Shown: positions 1 to 8,134 of the stretch, in pieces
Layout: every line of letters begins with the position of its first letter
Numbering within the stretch: the stretch's first letter is position 1
Assembly: GCF_019722725.1 (NCBI RefSeq)
Contig: NZ_CP077941.1
Location: 2,542,001 to 2,606,000 of the forward strand
Length of the DNA: 64,000 nt
Direction: 5' to 3'
From: Vreelandella profundi
GTDB taxonomy: Bacteria; Pseudomonadota; Gammaproteobacteria; Pseudomonadales; Halomonadaceae
Notes under the pieces: generated by a model
What the model was told of the DNA's origin: nothing
Databases searched by the model: none
Seen by the model: only the letters and a program-made list of their open reading frames with translations
Translations under genes and position numbers: made by a program

Positions 1-1405
1 TTAAGTCCATTCCCGGCGCAAGCGGCTGATAACGCTGACGCGGTGCCGACTCGTCAAACGAATAGCGAAACATGCGGAATATATAGGCGGCGGTTAGTAA
101 CGTACCGACAAGCAGTGCCGCCACGGCCCACCACTGCTGGGTGATGATCATGGCCTCAAAGAGCAGCCATTTTGCGGTAAAACCAGCACTCGGCGGCAGG
201 CCCATCAACGTGATGGCAGCAATGCCAAACACTAACAGTGAAAGCGGCAAGCGTCGGCTGGTGCCGGCCAAGCCCTTTAAGGTACTTTCACCGGTCGCCA
301 GAATCAGGTTTCCGGCAGCCATAAACATCGCGGCCTTGGCAAAGGCGTGCCCCATTAGCTGCAGCCAAAAGCCTTCCCACGCTAAGGCGCGAGGCAGCGG
401 CGCGACGTCTGCTCCCAGCAGCAGCGGAAAAATCACCATCAAATAACCCAGCTGCGCGACGGTTGATGAGGCAACCAAGGTTTTCAGTGAGTCGGTACGC
501 CATGCTAATAGGCCACCCCATACAATCGCCAGCATGCCTAGCCAGGCGATAACACGCGATGCGTAGAAAGCATCCGGCAGTAGGATGCTCCACAGCAGCA
601 CCAGCATAAACAGCGAAGCTTTGATCACCAGCCCGGCATGCAGTGCACTCACCGGCGTCCAGGCATTTTCGTGGACAGGCGACAGCCAGGCATGCAGCGG
701 AAACAGCGCGGCTTTCAGTGCAAGCCCCGCGCCCATCAGCGCCGCAGCGAACCATGCCACGGGGCCGGGCTCTATTGTCTCGGCCAAGCCCTGTAAATCT
801 AACCGGCCCCAGTGGCCTAAAATCAAAGCAACGCCCAGTAGATAAGCCAGCGACCCCACCAGCGCTAGCAGCAAATAGCGCATCCCAGCCTTAAGGGCAG
901 GCGCTTTACCCGATAGCAGCAGCATGCCAACCGCCGCCAAGCCCATCAGCTCCAAGGCGACATAGAGTGTGAGTAGATCCGTGGCTAGCCACATTAATGA
1001 AAGCGCGCTTATCAACGTGCCCATCAGCGGCCAAAGCCAGCGTGCCATCGGGCCGGGGTCGCTTAAGCGCAAATAGCCGGGCGTATATAGCGCTGCGGCA
1101 AAGCCAATCCACTGGGTCGTTAACAGCAGCAGCACGCTGAGCCCATTTAAGCGCAGCGACAGATGGATGTCTGCGACGGCCCACTGCCAACGCAGCAGAC
1201 CCGCATCGTTAAATGCCAATAGCAGCATTACACCAGCCGCCACTATCGGCGCACCGGCAAGTAGCACGGGCCATACTCGCTTAGGGGGGAATAATGCCGC
1301 CAGCAGCCCCATCAACAGCGGCAGGCAAAGCGCCGTCAACAGCGCCCAGTGGGTTGTGGCAAGCGGCTCAAAGGTGCTATCAAAGAGGCCAAAGCGCCAG
1401 ATCAT
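1..1405 (-). CDS. Proton-translocating membrane subunit, NuoN/MrpD-like (partial)
   Basis: Reading the minus strand from the ATG at 1403-1405 gives 468 codons without a stop, running off the left edge, so the C-terminus is missing. The protein is almost wholly hydrophobic and resembles the antiporter-like subunits of complex I and Mrp Na+/H+ antiporters (proton_antipo_M family). Visible marks are a conserved Glu in a mid-protein helix (context LYVALELMGL), a Lys helix followed by LFPLHAWL, and the motif TPVSALHAGLVIKAS, which matches the PVSAL...K stretch of this family. It would move H+ or Na+ across the inner membrane. Its ATG overlaps the stop of the upstream gene (ATGA), so the two are translationally coupled. 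Whether the complex is a Mrp-type antiporter or a complex-I-related machine cannot be decided because the rest of the operon is outside the window. Confidence 0.85.
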   Translation of the reverse strand, partial: MIWRFGLFDSTFEPLATTHWALLTALCLPLLMGLLAALFPPKRVWPVLLAGAPIVAAGVMLLLAFNDAGLLRWQWAVADIHLSLRLNGLSVLLLLTTQWIGFAAALYTPGYLRLSDPGPMARWLWPLMGTLISALSLMWLATDLLTLYVALELMGLAAVGMLLLSGKAPALKAGMRYLLLALVGSLAYLLGVALILGHWGRLDLQGLAETIEPGPVAWFAAALMGAGLALKAALFPLHAWLSPVHENAWTPVSALHAGLVIKASLFMLVLLWSILLPDAFYASRVIAWLGMLAIVWGGLLAWRTDSLKTLVASSTVAQLGYLMVIFPLLLGADVAPLPRALAWEGFWLQLMGHAFAKAAMFMAAGNLILATGESTLKGLAGTSRRLPLSLLVFGIAAITLMGLPPSAGFTAKWLLFEAMIITQQWWAVAALLVGTLLTAAYIFRMFRYSFDESAPRQRYQPLAPGMDL

Positions 1406-2082
1406 GTCGCACTCTCCTTGGGCCCGCTGTCGTGGTCCAAGGCATCGACCCCTTCCAAATGTACAAGCTGCCTTATTAGCAGAGCGCCGAGCATCGACCC
1501 AAGTGCCGCCACTAATAGCCCCACGCTTATTAACGCCTGGGCAGCCGGAGTAGTATCCGCCACGCCGGCGAGCAGCATAAATACGCCCGAACCGAGTAGA
1601 TTAAACGCTAACAAACGTCTTAACAGGTGACGGTGTAGTGCAAAGGAGGCCATGGCGCTAGCAGCAATCACCACACCAGCCAATACAAGCGGATGTTCAG
1701 AAAGCGAGTGCTGCATATCGGCTAATACATAGCGAATCGCGGCAGCAACCATGACAAACCAGACCAGCGCTAACACTACGCGCACAGCAACGCGCGACCA
1801 TGGCTCGCTAAAATGATCGTGCGTTAAAACGGATGGGCCGCTAGGCCCAAAGTGACCGAGTGCATAAAAAAAGCAGAGCCCTGTCAGCACTGCTCCTAGC
1901 AATAGCTCTGCGCTTGCTAACCAAATGGCACCTAGCTGCCACCATGCCAATGCCATAGCAATAGCAAAAGCCAAAAAGAAGCGGCAGGCGCGCAGAAGAT
2001 AGCGATCAAACAAGCACACCAGCGCCGTCCCCGTAAGGCACAGCGCTAGCGCTACTTCTATCACATCAATGGAAGCTATCAT
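1402..2082 (-). CDS. Membrane protein fusing a DUF4040/MbhD-like and a NuoK/MrpC-like part
   Basis: 226 residues with about six or seven membrane helices. The first half (roughly residues 1-80) has the layout of the DUF4040/MbhD segment, which is also the C-terminal part of MrpA, with the phrase SAELLLGAVLTGLCFFYAL. The second half (about 130-215) looks like NuoK/MrpC, with HPLVLAGVVIAASAMASFAL, then TPAAQALISVGLLVAALGSM, comparable to the PxxQALxLTxIVI helix of NuoK/MrpC. These parts are normally separate polypeptides, so this seems to be a compact fused accessory subunit of the downstream proton-translocating subunit, with which it overlaps by four bases. The polar C-terminal tail is cytoplasmic by guess. 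Domain assignment is by eye; the fusion reading is inference. Confidence 0.6.
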   Translation of the reverse strand: MIASIDVIEVALALCLTGTALVCLFDRYLLRACRFFLAFAIAMALAWWQLGAIWLASAELLLGAVLTGLCFFYALGHFGPSGPSVLTHDHFSEPWSRVAVRVVLALVWFVMVAAAIRYVLADMQHSLSEHPLVLAGVVIAASAMASFALHRHLLRRLLAFNLLGSGVFMLLAGVADTTPAAQALISVGLLVAALGSMLGALLIRQLVHLEGVDALDHDSGPKESAT

Positions 2083-2127
2083 TCGTTTTCGCTACGTCCT
2101 TGCATCGGGCACGAATAGGCGCTTAAT

Positions 2128-2159
2128 TTAGGCAAATGCTAGCTTAGGCAAATGCTAGC
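2128..2159. repeat. Perfect tandem duplication, 2 x 16 bp
   Basis: The unit TTAGGCAAATGCTAGC occurs twice head to tail (2128-2143 and 2144-2159). The second copy supplies the stop codon and last codon of the carboxylesterase gene read on the minus strand. It looks like a recent slippage duplication at the gene's 3' end. Confidence 0.9.
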
Positions 2160-2820
2160 TTAGACGCGTGCCCAGCCATTTGCCGATATCATTCACCTGC
2201 TGTGGGCAGAGCGCGTGGGCCATGGGGTACTGGCGGTAATTGACCTTATAGCCCATCTCCTTTAAGCGGTCTACGCCGCTGCGCCCCAGGCTTTCGGGCA
2301 CGATAGGATCAAAGTTACCGTGCTGCACTTCAATTGGTATTTGTCGATTCGCGTCGCTAAGAACAATATTGTCGGCAGTGGCAAAATAGGTCGACATCGC
2401 CAATAAGCCGCCCAAGGGTGCGGGGAAAGTGAGCGCGGCTTCGTAAGCAACGGCGCCGCCTTGCGAAAAACCCGCCACAATAATGCGCCGGCTATCGATT
2501 CCCTGATCAATTTGCTCTTGAATCAGCCCCTGTAATCGCTCAGCCGATTTTTTGAGCTGGCTTTTATCCACCCGACGCCCCAAATCCATGGCGAGAATGT
2601 CGTACCACGCCGGCATCACCATGCCGCCATTAATCGTCACGGCCAAGCGCGGCGCATGGGGCATGATAAAACGCACCTGCGAGTCTTTATGTAACGCTAA
2701 TGCGGGCACTAGCGGCTCAAAATCGTGCCCGTCAGCACCCAAACCGTGAATAATAAAGACACACGCATCGGCGGGTTGACCGTTTTTCGGCTCAATAATC
2801 AGTTCGCCAGGATCAGTCAT
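2155..2820 (-). CDS. Alpha/beta-hydrolase carboxylesterase / phospholipase family
   Basis: 221 residues, typical size for the bacterial carboxylesterase II / acyl-protein thioesterase-like family (Abhydrolase_2). The nucleophile elbow is GFSQGGA around residues 117-123 with Ser in the middle. An oxyanion-hole stretch, HGLGADGHDFEPL, lies near residue 25. The Asp (context GNFDPIVP) and the His (PMAHALCPQ) complete a plausible triad near the C-terminus. The substrate is likely a short-chain carboxylic ester or acyl group in the cytoplasm; no signal peptide is present. It stands alone on the minus strand between the Mrp-like module and the SLC13 carrier. The last codons lie in a 16-bp tandem duplication. 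Confidence 0.9.
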   Translation of the reverse strand: MTDPGELIIEPKNGQPADACVFIIHGLGADGHDFEPLVPALALHKDSQVRFIMPHAPRLAVTINGGMVMPAWYDILAMDLGRRVDKSQLKKSAERLQGLIQEQIDQGIDSRRIIVAGFSQGGAVAYEAALTFPAPLGGLLAMSTYFATADNIVLSDANRQIPIEVQHGNFDPIVPESLGRSGVDRLKEMGYKVNYRQYPMAHALCPQQVNDIGKWLGTRLS

Positions 2821-2922
2821 CGACTCTCATTCCTTGTGCAAAAAAAGCAACCCTAGCGCAAACCAGTCCTAACCGCGAGTAGTGGCGTGCCTAAAGGAGT
2901 CACGCCACCGCCAAAAGATGTT

Positions 2923-4692
2923 TCAAAAAGGCCATACCTGAGGAATCAACACAAGCGCTATCGCACCGGTTAACACATTTAAACCACTGCCTAAACGTAG
3001 AAAGTCACTCACTCGGTAGCCGCCGGGGCCATACACCATCAAGTTCGTTTGGTAGCCGATAGGGGTTAAGAAGCTGGCTGAGGCAGCAAACATAACGGCC
3101 ACTACGTAAGGCATCGGGCTAACCCCTAAGCTTTCTGCAGCGCTCATCACGACCGGAAAAATAATCACTGCCGCGGCGTTGTTTGTGACTAGCTCGGTGA
3201 GTAACGCTACGACACAGTAGGTGCCTATCAGTAAGAGTAGAGGATTGCCCGCCACTAGCGCCAGCAGCCCACCGGCAATCACTTCCGCCGCACCGGAGCT
3301 CTGTAGCGCGGCTCCCACGCCAAACGACGCGGCAATGGTTAGCAGCACCTGCGTATCAAGACCTCGCTTGGCCGCTCCCACCGAGCAGCAACCCGTCAGT
3401 AGCGCAAACGCCGCACCCAGCATGGCCGCATTGAGCATGCTAAGCACGCCCAGTGCTGCAAGCATCACGGCACCCAGTAAAATTCCCCACGCGAGCGGCG
3501 CCTTTTCATGGATCGGCCGTGCTGCCCCATTAAGCTCGCTTATCAGCAAGAAGTCCCTGGACTGACGATGACGTTCAATAAACGGTGGACGCGCTTCCAG
3601 CAGCAGCACATCCGCTGACTGCAAGCGTACTTGACCTAAATTCCCTTTTACCCGCTCACCGCCACGGCATATCGCCAGCACCGCCGCGCCGTACAGTGTT
3701 CTAAACCGGCCATCGCGAATACGCTGGCCAATAAACTGGCACTGGTCAGACACAACGGCCTCGACCAAACGGCGCTCTTTAAACTCTTTCTCTAAACTGG
3801 AGGTGTCGTCGCGTGAAGGAATCAAACCACGGATTTGCTGTAGCTCCACCGCTGCGTCGCTGGTGCCGACAAACACCAGCCGATCGCTCCCCTTGAGCTG
3901 CTCCCCCGGGCCGACAACGCTAACAATGTTACCTGCGCGCTCAATCTCCACCAGAAACAGCTCCTGTAAATGACGCAGCCCGGCTTCCTCAACGCTACGG
4001 TCGACCAGCACACCGGCAGGGTCCACCTCCATTTCAATCGTGAACTCACGCGGATTGGCAAACGCACTGGCCACCCCGGAACGCGACGGTAGCAGCCGCG
4101 GCCCTAGTGCAATCAGATAGGCTAGCCCCGCTATGGCCACGGGAATCCCGACCCAAGCGAGATCCAAAAGCCCCATGCCGCGCTCGGGATAACGGTCAAG
4201 TAATAGTCCATGTACGACCAAGTTAGTACTGGTGCCGAACAGGGTAATGGTGCCACCCAGGATAGAAGCAAAGCTGAGCGGCATGAGCAGTCGCTGAGGA
4301 GATAAACGCAGCCGCCGGCTCCAGCTCATCACTGCAGGGATATAGGTCGCCACTACCGGAGTATTGTTTACAAAACCACTGAGCATCGCCACGGGTAATA
4401 ATAGGCGTGCCAGGGCGCCTCTTTCACTTGTAGGGCGCCCCAATACATAGCGAATAATGAGATCGATCCCACCGGTTTCACGAATGCTGGCCACCAGCAC
4501 GTACATAAAGGCGACGGTGAATAAGCCGCTATTGGAAAAGCCGCCTAATGCCTGCTGAGGATCAATGACACCCAGCGTCATCAGCACGATAACCGCGCCT
4601 AGTAAGATAATATCGGGCCCTAAGCGTGAAAAAGCCATTAGCGGAAAGATCGTAACCACCACTGCTACCGCAATCCATGCATCCAGCGACAT
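2923..4692 (-). CDS. SLC13-family permease with two internal RCK (TrkA_C) domains
   Basis: An inner-membrane carrier of about 589 residues. Hydrophobic blocks at about 1-210 and 400-589 flank a soluble insert that carries two TrkA_C-like domains (about 215-295 and 310-385; phrases such as ELFLVEIERAG and DRLVFVGTSDA). This order, half carrier, two RCK domains, half carrier, is typical of the SLC13/CitMHS-related permeases that take up sulfate, dicarboxylates or other anions with Na+. Conserved Asn-rich turns are seen (GFVNNTPVVATYIP; VTNNAAAVIIFP). The start was set at the ATG at 4690-4692, preceded by a G-rich ribosome site; an upstream TTG at 4716 would add eight residues. The substrate cannot be told from sequence. 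Confidence 0.88.
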   Translation of the reverse strand: MSLDAWIAVAVVVTIFPLMAFSRLGPDIILLGAVIVLMTLGVIDPQQALGGFSNSGLFTVAFMYVLVASIRETGGIDLIIRYVLGRPTSERGALARLLLPVAMLSGFVNNTPVVATYIPAVMSWSRRLRLSPQRLLMPLSFASILGGTITLFGTSTNLVVHGLLLDRYPERGMGLLDLAWVGIPVAIAGLAYLIALGPRLLPSRSGVASAFANPREFTIEMEVDPAGVLVDRSVEEAGLRHLQELFLVEIERAGNIVSVVGPGEQLKGSDRLVFVGTSDAAVELQQIRGLIPSRDDTSSLEKEFKERRLVEAVVSDQCQFIGQRIRDGRFRTLYGAAVLAICRGGERVKGNLGQVRLQSADVLLLEARPPFIERHRQSRDFLLISELNGAARPIHEKAPLAWGILLGAVMLAALGVLSMLNAAMLGAAFALLTGCCSVGAAKRGLDTQVLLTIAASFGVGAALQSSGAAEVIAGGLLALVAGNPLLLLIGTYCVVALLTELVTNNAAAVIIFPVVMSAAESLGVSPMPYVVAVMFAASASFLTPIGYQTNLMVYGPGGYRVSDFLRLGSGLNVLTGAIALVLIPQVWPF

Positions 4693-4862
4693 ACCCACCC
4701 CATTCTTAATCCACAAGCATGGGCTATTGTGACGCCAATCACATATTCTAAAAAGTTATTTTTAGAGAAATTTAAAGAACAAAAATGAATATAAGAATAG
4801 CGACAATGGTGCCAAGATTGCGGCTTTAGAACTTACTAAAGAACTTACTAAATGACGGACAG

Positions 4863-4890
4863 CAAAAAGCCCCGCACGAGGCGGGGCTTT
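4863..4890 (-). terminator. Rho-independent terminator of the cold-shock gene
   Basis: Ten-base arms AAAGCCCCGC (4866-4875) and GCGGGGCTTT (4881-4890) enclose a 5-nt loop, followed on the minus strand by a U-rich tail. It lies 56 bp past the csp stop codon. A near-identical hairpin terminates the gene at 15300. Confidence 0.9.
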
Positions 4891-4945
4891 CCGGTCAATC
4901 AACGCTAAGCGCTAATTGTTAACATCTCATGGTTTAAGAATTAAC

Positions 4946-5149
4946 TTAAACGATTTTGATGTTAGAAGCCTGAAGGCCTTTTTTACCCTGAGTGACGTCG
5001 AAGGAAACCTTCTGGCCGTCTTGCAGAGATTTGAAACCTTCAGACTGAATTTCAGAGAAATGCGCGAACAGGTCGTCGCCATTGTCGTCAGGAGAAATGA
5101 AGCCGAAGCCTTTAGTGTCGTTGAACCACTTAACGGTACCAGTTGCCAT
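4946..5149 (-). CDS. Cold-shock-domain protein (CspA family)
   Basis: 67 residues, the usual length of bacterial CspA homologues. It begins [10 protein letters not shown] and carries the RNA-binding motifs KGFGFI (RNP1) and LFAHF (RNP2) in the five-strand OB fold. It binds single-stranded RNA/DNA and acts as an RNA chaperone in the cytoplasm. It is monocistronic: a strong intrinsic terminator follows, and more than 200 bp of non-coding sequence precede it, which fits the long 5' leader usual for csp genes, though no promoter could be assigned with confidence. Which Csp paralogue this is, and whether it is cold-induced, cannot be seen. Confidence 0.96.
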   Translation of the reverse strand: MATGTVKWFNDTKGFGFISPDDNGDDLFAHFSEIQSEGFKSLQDGQKVSFDVTQGKKGLQASNIKIV

Positions 5150-5372
5150 GATCGAAATCCTCGATGTAGCTAATCAAAACCGGGAAATACCCGAATTACA
5201 GTGGGTAGAACAAGAAACTTTCACCAGATTTAACGCTTGAGGCGTTTCTATACTGCTGACAACGTTCAACTTGCTAACCAACTGAGCGTATATTGCGCCT
5301 AACCAATGCACCCGTCAACACTACTATAATACCTAGCTAAAAGTCTCTACATTCCTGGACTTTCCATGAATT

Positions 5373-7034
5373 TCAGCTATGTGCTGCTAAGATCCAACCG
5401 GCAGCCTTCTCCGCAATCATTAGCGTCGGTGAGTTTGTATTGCCACTGGTAATGGTTGGCATAATGCTCGCGTCGGCGACGCGCAGACCGCTAATACCAC
5501 GCACTCGCAGCCGCGCATCCACCACCGCCATAACATCGTCCTTGCGGCCCATACGCGCAGTGCCCACCGGGTGAAAAATGGTCGTTCCTATGTCGCCTGC
5601 CAACCGGGTAAGCTCATCATCGCTTTGGTACTCAGCGCCGGGCTTCACTTCTTCAGGCGCATATCTGGCAAAGGCCGGCTGCTCGGCAATGTGCCGAGTG
5701 ACGCGCAGCGAGTCCGCTGCAACCTTACGATCTTCTGGCGTACTCAGATAGTTAGGCGAAATGGCCGGCGCTTGACGCGGGTCGCTGCTCTTTAGCCGCA
5801 CTGTCCCTCGGCTGGTGGGGTTCAAGTTACACACGCTTGCGGTAATCGCCGGGTATGCGTGCAACGGCTGGCCAAAAGCCTCAAGGCTCAGCGGCTGCAC
5901 ATGGTACTGGATATTGGGATGCGCGTGCTCTGGCGAGCTGCGAGTAAACGCCCCCAGTTGAGAAGGCGCCATGCTCATAGGCCCAGAGCGTTTGAGCAAA
6001 TATTCAAACCCGATACCGGCCTTTCCCCATAGCGTACTGGCCATGACGTTTAATGTTTTGCCATTGGTGATTTTATAGACCGAGCGAATCTGCAGGTGAT
6101 CCTGAAGATTCTCGCCGACGCCCGGCAGCTCATGCACCAAGGTAACGTCATGTTTACGTAAGAGCTCGGCAGGCCCCACGCCAGAAAGCTGCAGCAAGTG
6201 CGGCGTACCGATAGCGCCTGCACATAACACCACTTCCCCACTCACCGTCGCTCGCTGAACGCTGCCATTGCGCTCAACCTCAACGCCCGTGCATCGCGGC
6301 ACGCCACCGTCTGCGGAAAAACACAGCCGATTAACCTGCGTGGAATGCCATAGCGTTAAGTTGTTGCGTTTGAGTGCCGTGCGCAAAAATGCTTTAGACG
6401 TATTCCAGCGAAATCCCGAGCGCTGATTAACGTCGAAGTAGGCCACACCCTCGTTGGAACCGCGATTGAAATCGTCGGTTCGCGGTATGCCCGCCTGCAC
6501 GGCAGCCTCGGCAAAATCGTCTAACACAGGCCATTTTAGGCGCTGTTTTTCGACTCGCCATTCCCCGCCATGCCCATGAAAGTCGCGATGCTGAGCATCG
6601 CCATCACCGCCCGCATCTAATCGATAGTGGTCTTCATGCTTGATAAAATCAGGTAAACAGTTTTCCCAGCGCCAGGCATCGTCGCCCGTTACCTCAGCCC
6701 AGTGATCGTAGTCTTGCGCCTGGCCGCGCATGTAAATCATGCCATTGATGCTGGAGCAGCCGCCCAGGGTTTTGCCGCGTGGATAAATCAATGAACGGCC
6801 GTTAAGTCCTTTATCGGGCTCGGTGCGAAACAGCCAGTCGGTACGCGGATTGTTGATACAGTAAAGATACCCTACGGGAATATGAATCCAATGGTAGTTA
6901 TCACGCCCACCTGCCTCTATCAGCAGTACCTTGTTATTGGGATTGGCACTTAAACGATTGGCCAGCAAGCACCCGGCGGTGCCTGCGCCTACAACGATAT
7001 AGTCATAGTAATTATTAGCTAGTTCTGGCATCAC
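5373..7034 (-). CDS. GMC-family FAD-dependent alcohol dehydrogenase/oxidase
   Basis: 553 residues. The N-terminal FAD-binding Rossmann motif reads [16 protein letters not shown] (about 14-29). The GMC signature 1 region contains [18 protein letters not shown] near residue 90, signature 2 contains [16 protein letters not shown] near 275, and the catalytic region HPVGTARMG is near 485. It oxidises a primary alcohol with FAD, passing electrons to the quinone pool or another acceptor. It resembles AlkJ/PEG-dehydrogenase-type members more than choline dehydrogenase: the N-terminal third differs from BetA as I remember it, and no betB or betI is adjacent. It is monocistronic and divergent from msrA. 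The physiological alcohol is unknown. Confidence 0.92.
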   Translation of the reverse strand: MMPELANNYYDYIVVGAGTAGCLLANRLSANPNNKVLLIEAGGRDNYHWIHIPVGYLYCINNPRTDWLFRTEPDKGLNGRSLIYPRGKTLGGCSSINGMIYMRGQAQDYDHWAEVTGDDAWRWENCLPDFIKHEDHYRLDAGGDGDAQHRDFHGHGGEWRVEKQRLKWPVLDDFAEAAVQAGIPRTDDFNRGSNEGVAYFDVNQRSGFRWNTSKAFLRTALKRNNLTLWHSTQVNRLCFSADGGVPRCTGVEVERNGSVQRATVSGEVVLCAGAIGTPHLLQLSGVGPAELLRKHDVTLVHELPGVGENLQDHLQIRSVYKITNGKTLNVMASTLWGKAGIGFEYLLKRSGPMSMAPSQLGAFTRSSPEHAHPNIQYHVQPLSLEAFGQPLHAYPAITASVCNLNPTSRGTVRLKSSDPRQAPAISPNYLSTPEDRKVAADSLRVTRHIAEQPAFARYAPEEVKPGAEYQSDDELTRLAGDIGTTIFHPVGTARMGRKDDVMAVVDARLRVRGISGLRVADASIMPTITSGNTNSPTLMIAEKAAGWILAAHS

Positions 7035-7338
7035 GGGCTCCGGTAACGTTAAGGCGCTACTTCGCCATCACAAATGCAGCGCATGCGCAAACCCCACTCG
7101 TCGGAGAGTGGCGGCTAACAAGAGCGTTAATTAATTGGATTGTTGTTGTCATGGGCCTACCTTTAAGAAAGAACGTGTTTTGCAAAGGCTGCGGATAAAC
7201 GTATAAGTAGAGACTAGCCTACTGAGTTAGCCAAGGGAGCCTAGGCGTTAGTTTAATGTCGCTATTAGCAAGTCGCGCCACAGGCCATTAATGGACTTAA
7301 GTTCGACCCGTATCACTACTGCCACTGGAGTGCTTTCA
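7035..7338. other. Divergent intergenic region between GMC oxidoreductase and msrA
   Basis: About 300 bp that must contain the promoters of both flanking genes. I found no convincing palindrome, RNA gene or coding frame. It is AT-richer toward the middle. Confidence 0.6.
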
Positions 7339-7962
7339 ATGCCCCGACTTCCCCTTTTTCGTCCATTAGCACTTTGCGTAGTGGCCGCTGCGGGCCTAGC
7401 CAGCCCGTCACTTCAAGCCCAGGCGACCACTGAGGCTACGTTTGCCGGCGGCTGCTTTTGGTGCATGGAGCCACCTTACGATAAGCAGCCCGGAGTCAGC
7501 GCCACCATTTCTGGCTACATCGGCGGCGAGCTAGAGAACCCTAGCTACGAAGATATTTCGCGAGGCGGTACCGGTCACGCTGAAGCTGTGCAGATTGAAT
7601 ACGACCCAGAAGAAATCAGCTACGCGCAGTTATTAGATATCTTCTGGCGCAATATCGACCCCTTCGCGGTAGACCGCCAGTTCTGCGACGTGGGCGATCA
7701 GTACCGCTCAGCGATTTTTTATCATAACGAAGAGCAGCGCGAGCTGGCCGAAGCATCTAAAACCGACATGGAAGCACGCTTTGACAAGGATATCGCCACC
7801 CAAATAGTACCCGCCACGACGTTCTGGCCAGCAGAGGAGTACCACCAGGATTATTATGAAAAGAATTCGGTGCGTTATAAGTTTTATCGCTTCAGCTGCG
7901 GACGCGACGGGCGGTTAGAAGAAGTATGGGGCGAAGAAGCCGGTGGGCCTACGTTTAGATAA
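7339..7962 (+). CDS. msrA: Exported peptide-methionine (S)-S-oxide reductase
   Basis: 207 residues from the ATG at 7339, chosen because a GGAG site lies about nine bases upstream and because it gives a clean signal peptide (about residues 1-28, ending SLQAQA). An in-frame ATG at 7291 is less likely. The MsrA active-site motif GCFWCMEP follows at about residues 38-45, with Cys39 the expected catalytic nucleophile. The conserved regions GYIGG, HAEAVQ and the C-terminal FSCGRDG Cys are present. The enzyme reduces methionine-S-sulfoxide in oxidised proteins; with an export signal it would work in the periplasm, like other secreted Msr enzymes. The electron donor is not encoded next to it. Confidence 0.94.
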   Translation: MPRLPLFRPLALCVVAAAGLASPSLQAQATTEATFAGGCFWCMEPPYDKQPGVSATISGYIGGELENPSYEDISRGGTGHAEAVQIEYDPEEISYAQLLDIFWRNIDPFAVDRQFCDVGDQYRSAIFYHNEEQRELAEASKTDMEARFDKDIATQIVPATTFWPAEEYHQDYYEKNSVRYKFYRFSCGRDGRLEEVWGEEAGGPTFR

Positions 7963-8003
7963 GCACATTCATATTGAACCGATTGATTAACGCTATGCCC
8001 TAG

Positions 8004-8117
8004 ACTGAGTATCTCTATTATGCAGGAGTACTCAGTTTGTACTAGAGTGACTCTACATTAGAAATAGACTGGTCGATTAAAGCCCAGGAGCTGGACGATT
8101 TGATCAACACGTTGATC
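8004..8117. promoter_or_regulatory. Palindrome-rich control region of the aldehyde dehydrogenase gene
   Basis: Three inverted repeats lie upstream of the ATG at 8135. ACTGAGTA (8004-8011) pairs with TACTCAGT (8029-8036). AGAGT-G-ACTCT lies at 8044-8054. A perfect GATCAAC-AC-GTTGATC lies at 8102-8117, only 17 bp before the start codon. The last is well placed to be a repressor operator. No regulator gene is adjacent, so the binding protein is unknown. Confidence 0.55.
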
Positions 8118-8134
8118 TATAAATAGGAAATATT

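Noticed and set aside
288..755. 155-residue minus-strand frame inside the NuoN-like gene
   Set aside because: Wrong frame; the hydrophobic family-like protein runs in another minus-strand frame from 1405.
5325..5330. TATAAT as a plus-strand promoter upstream of the cold-shock gene
   Set aside because: No -35 partner, and both neighbouring genes run on the minus strand.
5373..7034. Choline dehydrogenase BetA
   Set aside because: The GMC signatures fit, but the N-terminal third is unlike BetA as I know it and no betB/betI is adjacent, so only GMC-family oxidoreductase was called.
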